64,000 bases of DNA, from contig NZ_BAABJH010000001.1 in assembly GCF_039543205.1 (NCBI RefSeq), positions 744,001-808,000 on the forward strand, written 5' to 3'. The stretch comes from Flaviramulus_B aquimarinus. GTDB taxonomy: Bacteria > Bacteroidota > Bacteroidia > Flavobacteriales > Flavobacteriaceae. The position numbers and the translations under genes are program-made. The notes below the pieces were generated by a model that was not told the origin of the DNA, ran no database searches, and saw only the letters and a program-made list of their open reading frames with translations. Shown here one piece after another: positions 1 through 8,634 of the stretch (position 1 is the stretch's first letter; every line of letters starts with the position of its first letter).

Positions 1-30
1 TAGTAACTTAATGTCAAAATTACTGCATTT

Positions 31-492
31 ATGCAAATGTCTACACGCTTAGTCTCTGCCTTAAGAAAGCTTTATATTGCTTTTCATAACAACATGCTAA
101 ACCCCGAATGTTGCATGCAATGTGCTGTTGGAAACATTTTAGACCATACAGATAGTTGGAAAAACCTTTCTGACTACCATGGGGCTTTAAAGCTTAATTA
201 TGTGGGTAAAGTGCATCAAAACCTTGGTAGAAAATTTAACGGGTATTCGCCTATTGAATTACTACAAATAGAAGCTACTTTTTTAGAAGCTTGTGGATAC
301 AAACTTCCTCTTCATTTTAAAAATGACAAACCCAAAAACCCAACCGACAAAGATATTTTATTTAATGGCTTATCTGAAGTGGTTAAACTTTTATGTAAAA
401 TGGATCATGTTTCGAATGTTATGGACTACACTAAGTTATTTGAGTTTGAAAATGAAAAACCACGTTACAAAATAGCAGATATATTAGCATAA
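31..492 (+). CDS. Conserved flavobacterial protein of unknown function (153 aa)
   Basis: This soluble 153-residue protein has no signal peptide or membrane segment. A cysteine-rich stretch near residues 26-31 (PECCMQC) could bind a metal, but that is inference. In-frame stops lie at positions 1-6, so the ATG at 31 gives what looks like a full-length protein. From memory, close homologues in Flavobacteriaceae sit beside nqrF and are often labelled as Nqr subunit F; the sequence does not support that, because it has no ferredoxin, FAD or NADH motif. It converges on nqrF, and the two genes share the hairpin at 498-515. I do not recognise a function. Confidence 0.75.
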   Translation: MQMSTRLVSALRKLYIAFHNNMLNPECCMQCAVGNILDHTDSWKNLSDYHGALKLNYVGKVHQNLGRKFNGYSPIELLQIEATFLEACGYKLPLHFKNDKPKNPTDKDILFNGLSEVVKLLCKMDHVSNVMDYTKLFEFENEKPRYKIADILA

Positions 493-522
493 AAAAACCG
501 ACACTTTCGTGTCGGTTTTTTT
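491..522. terminator. Bidirectional intrinsic terminator
   Basis: A 7-bp stem CCGACAC/GTGTCGG (498-504 and 509-515) with loop TTTC is flanked by seven A on the left and seven T on the right. It can therefore end both the plus-strand gene at 31-492 and the minus-strand nqr operon. Confidence 0.9.
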
Positions 523-554
523 ACATTCCCGTAAAAACAGAACTCTTTATTTTA

Positions 555-1862
555 TTACCCTCCAAAGTCATCAAATCTAATATGCTCATCTGGGATACCA
601 AAATCTTCTCCCATTTTCTGAACAGCTTTGTTCATTAATGGTGGTCCACAGAAATACAATTCAATATCTTCTGGCGATTCATGTTTACTCAAGTAATTAT
701 CAATAACACAGTTGTGAATGAACCCTACAAATCCATCACCTGGAGCATCAATATCTTCTTTTACTTTCCAATTATCTTCTTCCATAGGTTCTGATAATGC
801 TAAATAGAACTTAAAGTTAGGAAACTCTTTTTCTAGCTCATAAAAATGATCTAAATAAAATAGCTCACGTTTAGAACGTCCGCCATACCAATAAGTTACT
901 TTACGACCTGTTTTTAAGGTTTTGAATAAGTGGTATAAATGTGAACGCATTGGTGCCATACCTGCTCCACCACCAACATAAAGCATTTCGCTTTCTGACT
1001 CATTGATAAAAAATTCGCCGTAAGGCCCAGAAATGGTTACTTTATCACCTGGTTTTTGGTTAAAGATATAAGATGATGCAATACCTGGATTTACATCCAT
1101 CCAACCACCTTTGGCTCTATCAAACGGTGGACATGCCACACGTACATTTAACATAATTTCACGTCCTTCAGCTGGAAATGAAGCCATTGAGTATGCACGC
1201 TCAATAGTTTCTGTATTTTTCATTACTAATGGCCATAACTTAAATTTATCCCATTCATCTTGAAACTTGTCTGGAGTATCATGCTCTTCAGGGTGTGCTG
1301 TAATATCCATATCCGAATATTTAACTTCACATGGTGGAATTTCAATTTGAATATACCCGCCTGCTTTGTAACCCATATCTTCAGGGATTTCAACAACAAA
1401 CTCCTTAATAAATGATGCTACATTATAATTACGCACAACAGTAGCTTCCCATTTTTTAATACCAAACACTTCTTCTGGAATGGTAATATCCATGTCTTGC
1501 TTTACTTTAACTTGGCATGATAAACGTGCTCCGTGTTGCAATTCTTTTCTTGAAAAGTGAGGTGTTTCTGTTGGTAAAGCTTCTCCGCCTCCAGATAATA
1601 CATGACATTCACACTGAATACATGTTCCACCACCACCACAAGCTGACGGTAAGAATATTTTTTGAGCACCTAGAGTAGATAATAAACTACCTCCTGAAGC
1701 CACTTCTATTTCACGTTCACCATTAATAGTAATTTTTACTGGACCTGATGGTGATAATTTTTGTTTTACAAAAAGTAACAAACTAACGAGTACTAACGTA
1801 ATTAATAAAAACGCTACGACTGTTGCTATTACTATTCCTGTTGTTCCTGCTGCTAAAATCAT
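555..1862 (-). CDS. nqrF: Na+-translocating NADH:quinone reductase subunit F
   Basis: NqrF is the NADH-oxidising input subunit of the sodium-pumping Na+-NQR complex. Electrons pass from NADH to FAD, then to the 2Fe-2S centre, and on to the other subunits. The 435-residue protein has an N-terminal membrane anchor (about residues 8-31). A ferredoxin domain follows, with cluster ligands Cys75, Cys81, Cys84 and Cys116. The FAD motif RAYSMAS starts at Arg222, the NADH-binding glycines lie in GGGAGMAP (about 297-304), and FCGPP lies near residue 405. It is the last gene of the minus-strand nqrABCDEF operon, one base after nqrE, and ends before the hairpin at 498-515. Confidence 0.97.
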   Translation of the reverse strand: MILAAGTTGIVIATVVAFLLITLVLVSLLLFVKQKLSPSGPVKITINGEREIEVASGGSLLSTLGAQKIFLPSACGGGGTCIQCECHVLSGGGEALPTETPHFSRKELQHGARLSCQVKVKQDMDITIPEEVFGIKKWEATVVRNYNVASFIKEFVVEIPEDMGYKAGGYIQIEIPPCEVKYSDMDITAHPEEHDTPDKFQDEWDKFKLWPLVMKNTETIERAYSMASFPAEGREIMLNVRVACPPFDRAKGGWMDVNPGIASSYIFNQKPGDKVTISGPYGEFFINESESEMLYVGGGAGMAPMRSHLYHLFKTLKTGRKVTYWYGGRSKRELFYLDHFYELEKEFPNFKFYLALSEPMEEDNWKVKEDIDAPGDGFVGFIHNCVIDNYLSKHESPEDIELYFCGPPLMNKAVQKMGEDFGIPDEHIRFDDFGG

Positions 1863-1863
1863 A

Positions 1864-2586
1864 CTACTCTATAGTTTTAGTGTTTTCTGCTAATTCTTTA
1901 GCTTTTTCAGTTTCTATTTTCTCAACTTCTAATACTGTTTCTGTAGCAGGTTTTTCTTCTTCATCACCTCCCGTTAACATACCACCAAAACTTAAGAAAC
2001 CTATTCCCATTAATCCTGTAATAATAAATGTAATCCCTAAACCTCTTAAAGGTGCAGGAACATTACTATATCTTATTTTCTCGCGGATAGCTGCAATAGC
2101 TAAAATAGCTAAAAACCAACCTATACCAGACGAAACTCCATAATTGAAAGCCAATCCAAGAGATTCAATTTCACGAGATTGCATGAATAAGGAGCCTCCT
2201 AAAATAGCACAGTTTACTGCAATAAGCGGTAAAAATATACCAAGTGAGTTATATAATGATGGTGAGAATTTCTCAACAACTATTTCTACTAATTGTACCA
2301 TGGTAGCAATGGTTGCTATGAACATGATAAAAGAAAGAAAACTTAAATCGTAATCAACATATTCTTCGCCTAACCAAGATAATGCTCCAGGTTGCAATAA
2401 ATATTGGTCCAGTAACCAGTTTAAAGGTACTGTAATGGCCAATACAAATATTACTGCTGCACCAAGACCAACAGCTGTTGCTACTTTTTTAGAAACGGCT
2501 AAGTATGAACACATACCTAAGAAAACCGCAAACACCATATTATCAATAAAAATTGACTTGAAAAATAATTCGATGTGTTCTATCAT
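1864..2586 (-). CDS. nqrE: Na+-translocating NADH:quinone reductase subunit E
   Basis: NqrE is an integral membrane subunit of Na+-NQR with six predicted helices. With NqrD it forms an inverted-repeat pair that holds an iron centre in the membrane. Cys26 (GMCSYLA) and Cys126 (AVNCAIL) correspond to the conserved metal-binding cysteines of the family. The family is usually about 200 residues long. This protein has 240, and the extra 35-40 residues form a highly charged C-terminal tail rich in Glu and Lys. It lies one base from nqrF but 99 bp from nqrD. Confidence 0.96.
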   Translation of the reverse strand: MIEHIELFFKSIFIDNMVFAVFLGMCSYLAVSKKVATAVGLGAAVIFVLAITVPLNWLLDQYLLQPGALSWLGEEYVDYDLSFLSFIMFIATIATMVQLVEIVVEKFSPSLYNSLGIFLPLIAVNCAILGGSLFMQSREIESLGLAFNYGVSSGIGWFLAILAIAAIREKIRYSNVPAPLRGLGITFIITGLMGIGFLSFGGMLTGGDEEEKPATETVLEVEKIETEKAKELAENTKTIE

Positions 2587-2601
2587 TGTTTTTGTTATTT
2601 T

Positions 2602-2675
2602 AAATCTTGAACTTGTTTCAAGATTTCATTAATGATTTCGTTATTTTTTTAAGATTCTGAAAATACATTCAGAAT
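2602..2675 (-). repeat. Two palindromic hairpins in the nqrD-nqrE spacer
   Basis: Two perfect inverted repeats lie in the only long gap of the operon. One is AAATCTTGA/TCAAGATTT (2602-2610 and 2618-2626); the other is ATTCTGAA/TTCAGAAT (2654-2661 and 2668-2675). Neither is followed by a T-run in the transcribed direction, so they are not classical terminators. The shape resembles short intergenic palindromes that I recall as common in flavobacterial genomes. They may alter mRNA stability between nqrD and nqrE. Confidence 0.6.
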
Positions 2676-2685
2676 AACTCTTGTA

Positions 2686-3330
2686 TTAATCTTCAATTAA
2701 TGCTTTATTTCTACCACGTTGTACCCAAATGATTAACCCTACAACAATTAATGCCATTGGCGGCATTAACATGAATCCATTATTTTCGTAGCCAATAGCA
2801 TATACACCTGTTTTCTCAATAGGGTCTCCAAGTACTGGAATACCAAAAAGAGTTCCTGAGCCTAATAGTTCTCTAAAAAAACCTACGATTAAAAGAATAA
2901 CAGCATATCCTAAAGCATTTCCAATACCATCCAAAAATGATTTCCATGGACCATTACCTAAAGCAAAAGCTTCAAAACGCCCCATAATGATACAGTTGGT
3001 AATAATTAATCCAACAAAAACCGATAAGGTTTTACTTAATTCATAAGCAAAAGCTTTTAATACTTGATCGACTATAATTACTAATGCAGCAACGACAATT
3101 AGTTGTACAATAATTCTAATTTTTGAAGGAATGATATTTCGCATTAGAGAAATAACAACATTACCAATACCTAAAACAAAAAGTACAGCAATACCCATTA
3201 CTAATGAAGCTTTTAGCTCAGCTGTAATTGCTAAAGCAGAACAGATACCTAATACTTGAATAGTAATTGGGTTATTATCCGCTAACGGGTCTGTGATTAA
3301 CTTTGCATCTTTTTTTGAAAGTAGTCCCAT
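2686..3330 (-). CDS. nqrD: Na+-translocating NADH:quinone reductase subunit D
   Basis: NqrD is a 214-residue polytopic membrane subunit of Na+-NQR and the structural twin of NqrE. The conserved cysteines Cys30 (LGICSAL) and Cys113 (ITNCIIMGR) are present at the positions expected for the intramembrane iron centre. Six hydrophobic segments can be seen. The length is normal for the family. Its start is one base from the nqrC stop, which suggests translational coupling. The 99-bp spacer on its downstream side carries two palindromes. Confidence 0.96.
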   Translation of the reverse strand: MGLLSKKDAKLITDPLADNNPITIQVLGICSALAITAELKASLVMGIAVLFVLGIGNVVISLMRNIIPSKIRIIVQLIVVAALVIIVDQVLKAFAYELSKTLSVFVGLIITNCIIMGRFEAFALGNGPWKSFLDGIGNALGYAVILLIVGFFRELLGSGTLFGIPVLGDPIEKTGVYAIGYENNGFMLMPPMALIVVGLIIWVQRGRNKALIED

Positions 3331-3331
3331 A

Positions 3332-4078
3332 TTATTTTAACGTTTTAAAGTAAGGTAAATATAATTTTAAATCTTTCTTGATCATTGCAGAAACGCCATC
3401 ACCAGTAATAGTTGCTCCTGCTAAGGCATCAACTTCATAATCATCTTTTATTTGATTTTTAGGATCTGCATTACCTTTAGCTACTGTAATACCTTTAAAT
3501 ACACCAGCGTCTGTTAATAAACGTTCTCCATTAAAATCATCCATAAAATAACGCTGCTTGATATTAGCTCCTAATCCAGGTGTTTCACCAGCATGATCAA
3601 AAAAAGCACCTTGTACAACCATATTTTCATCTAGAGCTACATAACCCCAAATAGCATCCCAAAGCCCTTTTCCTCGTATGGGAGCTATGTAAAACGTTTC
3701 ACCGTCTTTTTCTCCTAAAAATAAAGGCAAACGTCTTGTTCCCCCATTCTTAGCTTTGGCTTGTTCTTTTTTAATATCAATTAAATATGCTGTATCATCT
3801 TCTTTAGCAACGCCATCTTCTATAACTAATTGCTTTTTGATATATTTTGAAAACTCATTAGCTACTTTATCGGTTCCAACAAAAGTGATGTCACCAGTGC
3901 CTTCATTTCCATTTACGCCCATAGCATACAGAATATTCTGTTGCTTTTCCATACGTTTATTCTCATCAATATTAGGTCTTAAAGACGACGCTGTAAACGC
4001 CAATAGCGAACCTACAACTAATACCATTGCTACTGCAAAGATTATAGTATATGAGTTTTTATCTGTGTTAACTGACAT
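3332..4078 (-). CDS. nqrC: Na+-translocating NADH:quinone reductase subunit C
   Basis: NqrC carries a covalently bound FMN on the periplasmic side of Na+-NQR. The 248-residue protein has one N-terminal helix (about residues 11-30) and then a soluble FMN-binding domain. The flavinylation motif near the C terminus reads AGATITG, with Thr223 as the expected attachment residue. Attachment would need the flavin transferase ApbE, which is not encoded in this window. The gene lies two bases after nqrB and one base before nqrD. Confidence 0.96.
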   Translation of the reverse strand: MSVNTDKNSYTIIFAVAMVLVVGSLLAFTASSLRPNIDENKRMEKQQNILYAMGVNGNEGTGDITFVGTDKVANEFSKYIKKQLVIEDGVAKEDDTAYLIDIKKEQAKAKNGGTRRLPLFLGEKDGETFYIAPIRGKGLWDAIWGYVALDENMVVQGAFFDHAGETPGLGANIKQRYFMDDFNGERLLTDAGVFKGITVAKGNADPKNQIKDDYEVDALAGATITGDGVSAMIKKDLKLYLPYFKTLK

Positions 4079-4080
4079 AA

Positions 4081-5307
4081 TTATGCTGTTTTAACTTTTA
4101 AACGTTTCATTCTTTTCTTCACATTACCTTGTACTACGTAGTGGTCAATGGTTGGTGCAAATACATTCATTAATAGAATGGCTAGCATAACACCTTCTGG
4201 ATATGCTGGATTAAATACACGGATCATTATTGAAATGAAACCAACTAAGAACCCATAAATCCATTTTCCCTTATTCGTTTGAGATGCTGTAACTGGATCG
4301 GTTGCCATAAAGACTGTACCAAATGCAAAGCCTCCAATAATTAAATGCTCCCAGAATGGTGCACTCATTAATCCATAAAATTTACTACTATCTGTTATCC
4401 ATCCTGCGGCTACAACTTGATTGAAGATTAATCCCATTATAATAGCTCCTATAACAGATGATAGCATAATTCTCCAGCTACCAATTTTTGAGAAGATTAA
4501 AAACAAACCTCCTAAAAGAATCAATATTGTAGATGTTTCGCCAACGGAACCTGGTATAAATCCTAAGAACATATCGGCTGTAGAATAAGCAACCTCTTTA
4601 CCTTGTGCCATAACACCTAAAATCGTTTCACCAGAAATGGCATCTAAATTTTGTTCTGCAGCAATGGCCTGATCTCTTTCAACAGCTCCATGAACCCATA
4701 CTTTATCTCCAGACATCCAAGTTGGATAAGCGAAGAATAAAAAGGCTCTAATGGTCAATGCAGGATTTAGAATATTCATTCCAGTTCCTCCAAAAACCTC
4801 TTTACCAATAACAACTCCAAAAACAACTGCTACAGCAAGCATCCATAATGGAATATCTACTGGTACAATTAATGGCACTAACATTCCTGTTACTAGATAT
4901 CCTTCTTCTACTTCGTGCTTATTAATAATGGCAAATATGAATTCGATTCCTAATCCTACACCATAGGATACAATAACTAGTGGTAAGATTTTCCAAAAAC
5001 CAACCAAAAAGTTATCTAATGTCCAAAACTCTGCACTAAAGAAACTTCCTGTAACGGCTTGAATTTCACCTAAAGCTATATGATGTTGATAACCCGCATT
5101 AAACATACCAAATAATAAGCATGGTACCATGGCCATAATTACGGTGTTCATGGTACGTTTTAAATCGTCGGCTGCTTTGATATGCGTTCCATTATGTGTG
5201 GTCTCATCTGGCAGGTATAAAAATGTATGTAGCGCATTAAAAGCTGGCGCTATTTTTTTATTTCTATACTTTCTCTTTAAAATGTGTAATTTATTCTTTA
5301 AACTCAT
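4081..5307 (-). CDS. nqrB: Na+-translocating NADH:quinone reductase subunit B
   Basis: NqrB is the 408-residue, roughly ten-helix core subunit that forms the sodium path and holds a covalent FMN and riboflavin. The flavinylation motif reads SGETIL here, with Thr228 as the likely FMN-bearing residue; many homologues have SGAT, so the Ala-to-Glu change is a small oddity. The hydrophilic N-terminal 50 residues precede the first helix. The start codon overlaps the nqrA stop by one base, and nqrC follows after two bases. Confidence 0.96.
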   Translation of the reverse strand: MSLKNKLHILKRKYRNKKIAPAFNALHTFLYLPDETTHNGTHIKAADDLKRTMNTVIMAMVPCLLFGMFNAGYQHHIALGEIQAVTGSFFSAEFWTLDNFLVGFWKILPLVIVSYGVGLGIEFIFAIINKHEVEEGYLVTGMLVPLIVPVDIPLWMLAVAVVFGVVIGKEVFGGTGMNILNPALTIRAFLFFAYPTWMSGDKVWVHGAVERDQAIAAEQNLDAISGETILGVMAQGKEVAYSTADMFLGFIPGSVGETSTILILLGGLFLIFSKIGSWRIMLSSVIGAIIMGLIFNQVVAAGWITDSSKFYGLMSAPFWEHLIIGGFAFGTVFMATDPVTASQTNKGKWIYGFLVGFISIMIRVFNPAYPEGVMLAILLMNVFAPTIDHYVVQGNVKKRMKRLKVKTA

Positions 5308-6659
5308 TATCCTATTTCTTTTAGCATTAAGTCTAATCCTGCTCTTATAATTTTTTGATGTGGTTGTTTAGATACACATACAAACTCTGTTAATGCAAAA
5401 TCTTCAGGAGCCACTTCGTACATCCCTAAAGCTTCCATTTCATCCAAGTCTTGGTACATACACGCTTTTAGTATTTGCATTGGATAGATATCTAAAGGAA
5501 AAACCTCTTCGTAAGTTCCTGTAGTTACAAAAGCTCTGTGCTCACCATTTGTATTGGTGTTCAAATCGTATTTTTTCTTTGGGTTTAACCATGAAAATGT
5601 TAAAGCTCTTGATGTAGACACTTTATCAAATACCGGTTTATTCCACCCAAACAACTCATAATCATCGCCTTCTGGTATAACAGATACCACATTACTGTAA
5701 TAATCTAAACTACCATCACGCTTTATTTGCTTTCCGCTTAAAACGTTTCCTGATATAATACGGTTCTTTCTGTTTTCTAAAACAGCTTTATCGTTAATTA
5801 TAGTCGAAATTTCGCTTCCTGCTAGTGCTTTATAATATCTTGGTTTTTCAACTGAAGAGCCTACTAAAGCAACAACACGTTCCGCATTGAATTTACCTGT
5901 TAAGAGCAATTCACCAATAACTACGAGGTCTTGAGCGTTTACTGTCCAAACCACTTCGCCTTTGTTAACGGGATCTACTTTGTTTATAAGTGTTCCTACA
6001 TTGCCTGATGGATGCGGTCCTGAAACCTTATGTGTTGTAACACCAGACAAACCAGCAAGAGGCGAACTAGAGCTACCAAAAGATACGTGTACGGAGCCTT
6101 CTGTTAGTTTCCCTAAAGCACTTACTGCCGCTTGTAATTCAGCGTCTTTACCTTGTAATGTAAAATCTAAATCGGCTGCTAATGGTGCACTGGCATAACC
6201 TGAAACGAATATAGCCTTTGGGGATGTTTCTGGATTTGCTATGACATCATACGGACGTTGTTTTACAAATGGCCAACACCCTGAAGCTAGCAAATGTGCT
6301 TTAATACCTTCTGCTTTGGCAGCATCTACATTAAACGTTCCAAAATCTTGAAAAGATTGTGTTTTATCAGCTTCAATTTTAATGGCATCAATGCGTCTTT
6401 TTGGTCCTCTAATAACCCCAACTATTTTACCAGAAACTGGTGATGCAAATTTAATGGCTTCATGAGATTTGTCGTAAAACAAAGTCTCTCCAGCTTTTAC
6501 TGAAGTCTCTGCTTTTGCTACAAGTTTAGGAATAACGCCGTGAAAATCTTCTGGCCTTACGGTATAGTAGTTGCTGATTGCCGCTTGTTCAACGGTTTTT
6601 TCAGCTTCACCGATAAGTTTAATGTCCAGACCTTTTTTAATACGAATGTCGTTTGACAT
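5307..6659 (-). CDS. nqrA: Na+-translocating NADH:quinone reductase subunit A
   Basis: NqrA is the cytoplasmic peripheral subunit of Na+-NQR, implicated in quinone binding and in the final electron transfer. The 450-residue protein has no membrane segment. Its N terminus (IKKGLDIKLIGEAEKTVEQ) and the SGPHPSGNVG motif are typical of the family. It is the promoter-proximal gene of the operon. Upstream on the minus strand is a match to the Bacteroidota -7 element at 6697-6704, which gives a leader of about 30 nt. A divergent T9SS gene starts on the other strand. Confidence 0.97.
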   Translation of the reverse strand: MSNDIRIKKGLDIKLIGEAEKTVEQAAISNYYTVRPEDFHGVIPKLVAKAETSVKAGETLFYDKSHEAIKFASPVSGKIVGVIRGPKRRIDAIKIEADKTQSFQDFGTFNVDAAKAEGIKAHLLASGCWPFVKQRPYDVIANPETSPKAIFVSGYASAPLAADLDFTLQGKDAELQAAVSALGKLTEGSVHVSFGSSSSPLAGLSGVTTHKVSGPHPSGNVGTLINKVDPVNKGEVVWTVNAQDLVVIGELLLTGKFNAERVVALVGSSVEKPRYYKALAGSEISTIINDKAVLENRKNRIISGNVLSGKQIKRDGSLDYYSNVVSVIPEGDDYELFGWNKPVFDKVSTSRALTFSWLNPKKKYDLNTNTNGEHRAFVTTGTYEEVFPLDIYPMQILKACMYQDLDEMEALGMYEVAPEDFALTEFVCVSKQPHQKIIRAGLDLMLKEIG

Positions 6660-6696
6660 ATTTATTTTATTGAAATTAGTTGTCTAAAAATCGGTG

Positions 6697-6704
6697 CAAA
6701 AATA
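6697..6704 (-). promoter_or_regulatory. -7 promoter element of the nqr operon
   Basis: The minus strand reads TATTTTTG, an exact match to the Bacteroidota consensus TAnnTTTG, 38 bases before the nqrA start codon. No clear -33 TTG was found at the usual distance. Confidence 0.6.
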
Positions 6705-6779
6705 CAAATTAAATAAACAGTTTTCATAATAAATTCTGTAGAAATTTATTTGGATTGAAAGAAGTTCAGTTTTAGGCAC

Positions 6780-6787
6780 TATATTTG
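6780..6787 (+). promoter_or_regulatory. -7 promoter element of the Plug gene
   Basis: TATATTTG matches TAnnTTTG exactly. A TTG at 6755-6757 lies 22 bp upstream as a possible -33 element. The expected transcript start leaves a leader of about 25 nt before the ATG at 6818. Confidence 0.65.
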
Positions 6788-6817
6788 TTTATATTTACAA
6801 AAAAACCTTATTTTTTG

Positions 6818-8068
6818 ATGACATTTAAGCCCTTTTTATTATTTGCATTTGTTTTAATTCCCACGGTGCTTTTTTCTCAAATAGATGAAGTTAATCCGCC
6901 TGATTACATAAAAACCATTAATTTTAGAGGAGACACTCCAGAAACACAATTACCCATTTTAAAGCTTGGTGAATATGTGGTTTTAGAATTTGATGCTTTA
7001 AATGGCGATGAAGAAGATTTTTACTATAAAATTGAACATTTTAATTATGATTGGTCACCTTCCGTTTTAATTAAATCGGAATATATGGAGGGCTTTGACA
7101 ACCAGCGCATCCGTGATTATGAAAACTCATTTAACACCTATCAGATTTACTCACATTATAGACTTACCATTCCAAATCAATTTACAAAAGGACTTCGTGT
7201 TTCTGGAAATTACATGCTTTCCGTTTACGATAACGATGGTGAACTTGTTTTTTCAAGAAAATTTATGATTTACGAGGATAAAACGGATGTTGGAGTTAAT
7301 ATAAAACGCTCACGCGATGTTCAATTTATTGAAGAAAAACAACGTGTTGATATTGTTATTTCATCAAAAAATATGCAGTTTAACAACCCTTTACAAACAG
7401 TAAAAGTCGTTATTGTTCAGAACAACAATTTAAATACAGCTATTTCAAACTTAAAACCGCAATATACTATAGGCAATCAACTCATCTATAAATATGATAC
7501 CGAAACCAGTTTTTGGGGTGGAAACGAATATTTCTATTTTGAAAACAAAGATGTTCGTGCAGCAAATACAGGTATTCAATCCATAGATTTAAAAGATTTG
7601 TACCATAATTATTTATTTACCAATATTGAAAGGGCCAATAATCCCTATACCTACAACCCCGATATAAACGGTAACTATGTTATTTTAAATCTTGATGCTG
7701 AAAACCCAAGTATTGAAGCTGACTATGTTTGGATCCACTTTTCTTTAAAAGCTAGCGAAGCATTAAAAGACAAGTCTATTCACGTTTACGGCAATTTTAA
7801 TAACTATGCTATTGATGATAGCACCAAATTGCAATACAACTCCCAATACAATATTTTCCAAAACGCCATGTTGCTTAAGCAAGGGTTTTATAATTATAAA
7901 TTTGTTGTACTCAATAAGGATGGTCTTATAGATGAAGGTTTTATTGGCGGAAACTACTACCAAACCGAAAACAACTATAAAGTTCTGGTATATTACAGAG
8001 ATTTAGGTGCTCGATTCGATAAAATTATTGGCATTGGCGAAGGCAATTCCGTTAACATCTCGAATTAA
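6818..8068 (+). CDS. Type IX secretion Plug-type protein (DUF5103 family)
   Basis: This 416-residue secreted protein matches what I know of the DUF5103 family, now described as the T9SS plug. In Flavobacterium johnsoniae, Plug closes the periplasmic end of the SprA translocon when no substrate is loaded. An N-terminal signal peptide (LLFAFVLIPTVLFSQ) ends near residue 20. The rest is soluble and rich in beta strands, with an immunoglobulin-like C-terminal part (VYGNFNNYAI and following). The ATG at 6818 is preferred over a TTG at 6785, because the TTG lies within the promoter element. Its presence, with porT at 27.4 kb, implies a working T9SS. The family assignment is from memory. Confidence 0.8.
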   Translation: MTFKPFLLFAFVLIPTVLFSQIDEVNPPDYIKTINFRGDTPETQLPILKLGEYVVLEFDALNGDEEDFYYKIEHFNYDWSPSVLIKSEYMEGFDNQRIRDYENSFNTYQIYSHYRLTIPNQFTKGLRVSGNYMLSVYDNDGELVFSRKFMIYEDKTDVGVNIKRSRDVQFIEEKQRVDIVISSKNMQFNNPLQTVKVVIVQNNNLNTAISNLKPQYTIGNQLIYKYDTETSFWGGNEYFYFENKDVRAANTGIQSIDLKDLYHNYLFTNIERANNPYTYNPDINGNYVILNLDAENPSIEADYVWIHFSLKASEALKDKSIHVYGNFNNYAIDDSTKLQYNSQYNIFQNAMLLKQGFYNYKFVVLNKDGLIDEGFIGGNYYQTENNYKVLVYYRDLGARFDKIIGIGEGNSVNISN

Positions 8069-8247
8069 AACCGACTTACATACAAAAAAGAACACCACAA
8101 TACCTAGCTATAATGTATATTTAATAAATAACATAGGCTAAAAATGCATTTCATCTAATTTTTATATCAATCGTGTTAATATTTTCGTTAACCACTTAAT
8201 ATTTATTATTTTAGCACGCGTAAACACATGGTGTATCAATACTTAAC

Positions 8248-8634
8248 ATGGTTCAACAAGTAACAAAAGGCATAAAAATTTCGGTAGAAACTACTTTCGA
8301 GGGCTCGTTTTATAAAAATTATAAAATACAGTACGCCTTTGGTTATACGGTTACCATAGAAAACCAAAGTAAAGATTCTGTACAACTTAATGCACGCCAC
8401 TGGGAAATTTTAGATGCTTTAAATAATATTGAAACCGTAACTGGCGAAGGTGTTATTGGTAAAAAACCTGTTTTAAAACCAGGTGAATCTCATACTTATA
8501 CATCGGGCTGTTTACTTACCTCGCCATTTGGTGCTATGCAAGGGCATTATAACATGGTAAATTTTACCACAACCAAAAAGTTTAAAGTTACCATTCCTAC
8601 CTTTAAATTGAGTGCGCCTTTTGCTATAAACTAG
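8248..8634 (+). CDS. apaG: ApaG domain protein
   Basis: ApaG is a small cytoplasmic protein with a fibronectin-III-like fold, linked genetically to Co2+/Mg2+ resistance; its biochemical role is unclear. The 128-residue length is normal. The family core is visible as FGYTVTIENQS, RHWEILDA, GEGVIGKKPVLKPGE and TSPFGAMQGHY. The ATG at 8248 gives the standard N terminus (VTKGIKISVETTF). It stands alone: the 180-bp gap after the Plug gene suggests a separate transcript. A weak -7-like TATTTTAG lies upstream. A hairpin at 8643-8662 follows the stop but has no T-run. Confidence 0.93.
   Translation: MVQQVTKGIKISVETTFEGSFYKNYKIQYAFGYTVTIENQSKDSVQLNARHWEILDALNNIETVTGEGVIGKKPVLKPGESHTYTSGCLLTSPFGAMQGHYNMVNFTTTKKFKVTIPTFKLSAPFAIN

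Noticed and set aside
555..6659. Rnf complex instead of Nqr
   Set aside because: The gene set includes NqrA, the 2Fe-2S/FAD NqrF and no RnfB or RnfC ferredoxin-type subunits, and the order A-B-C-D-E-F is that of Nqr.
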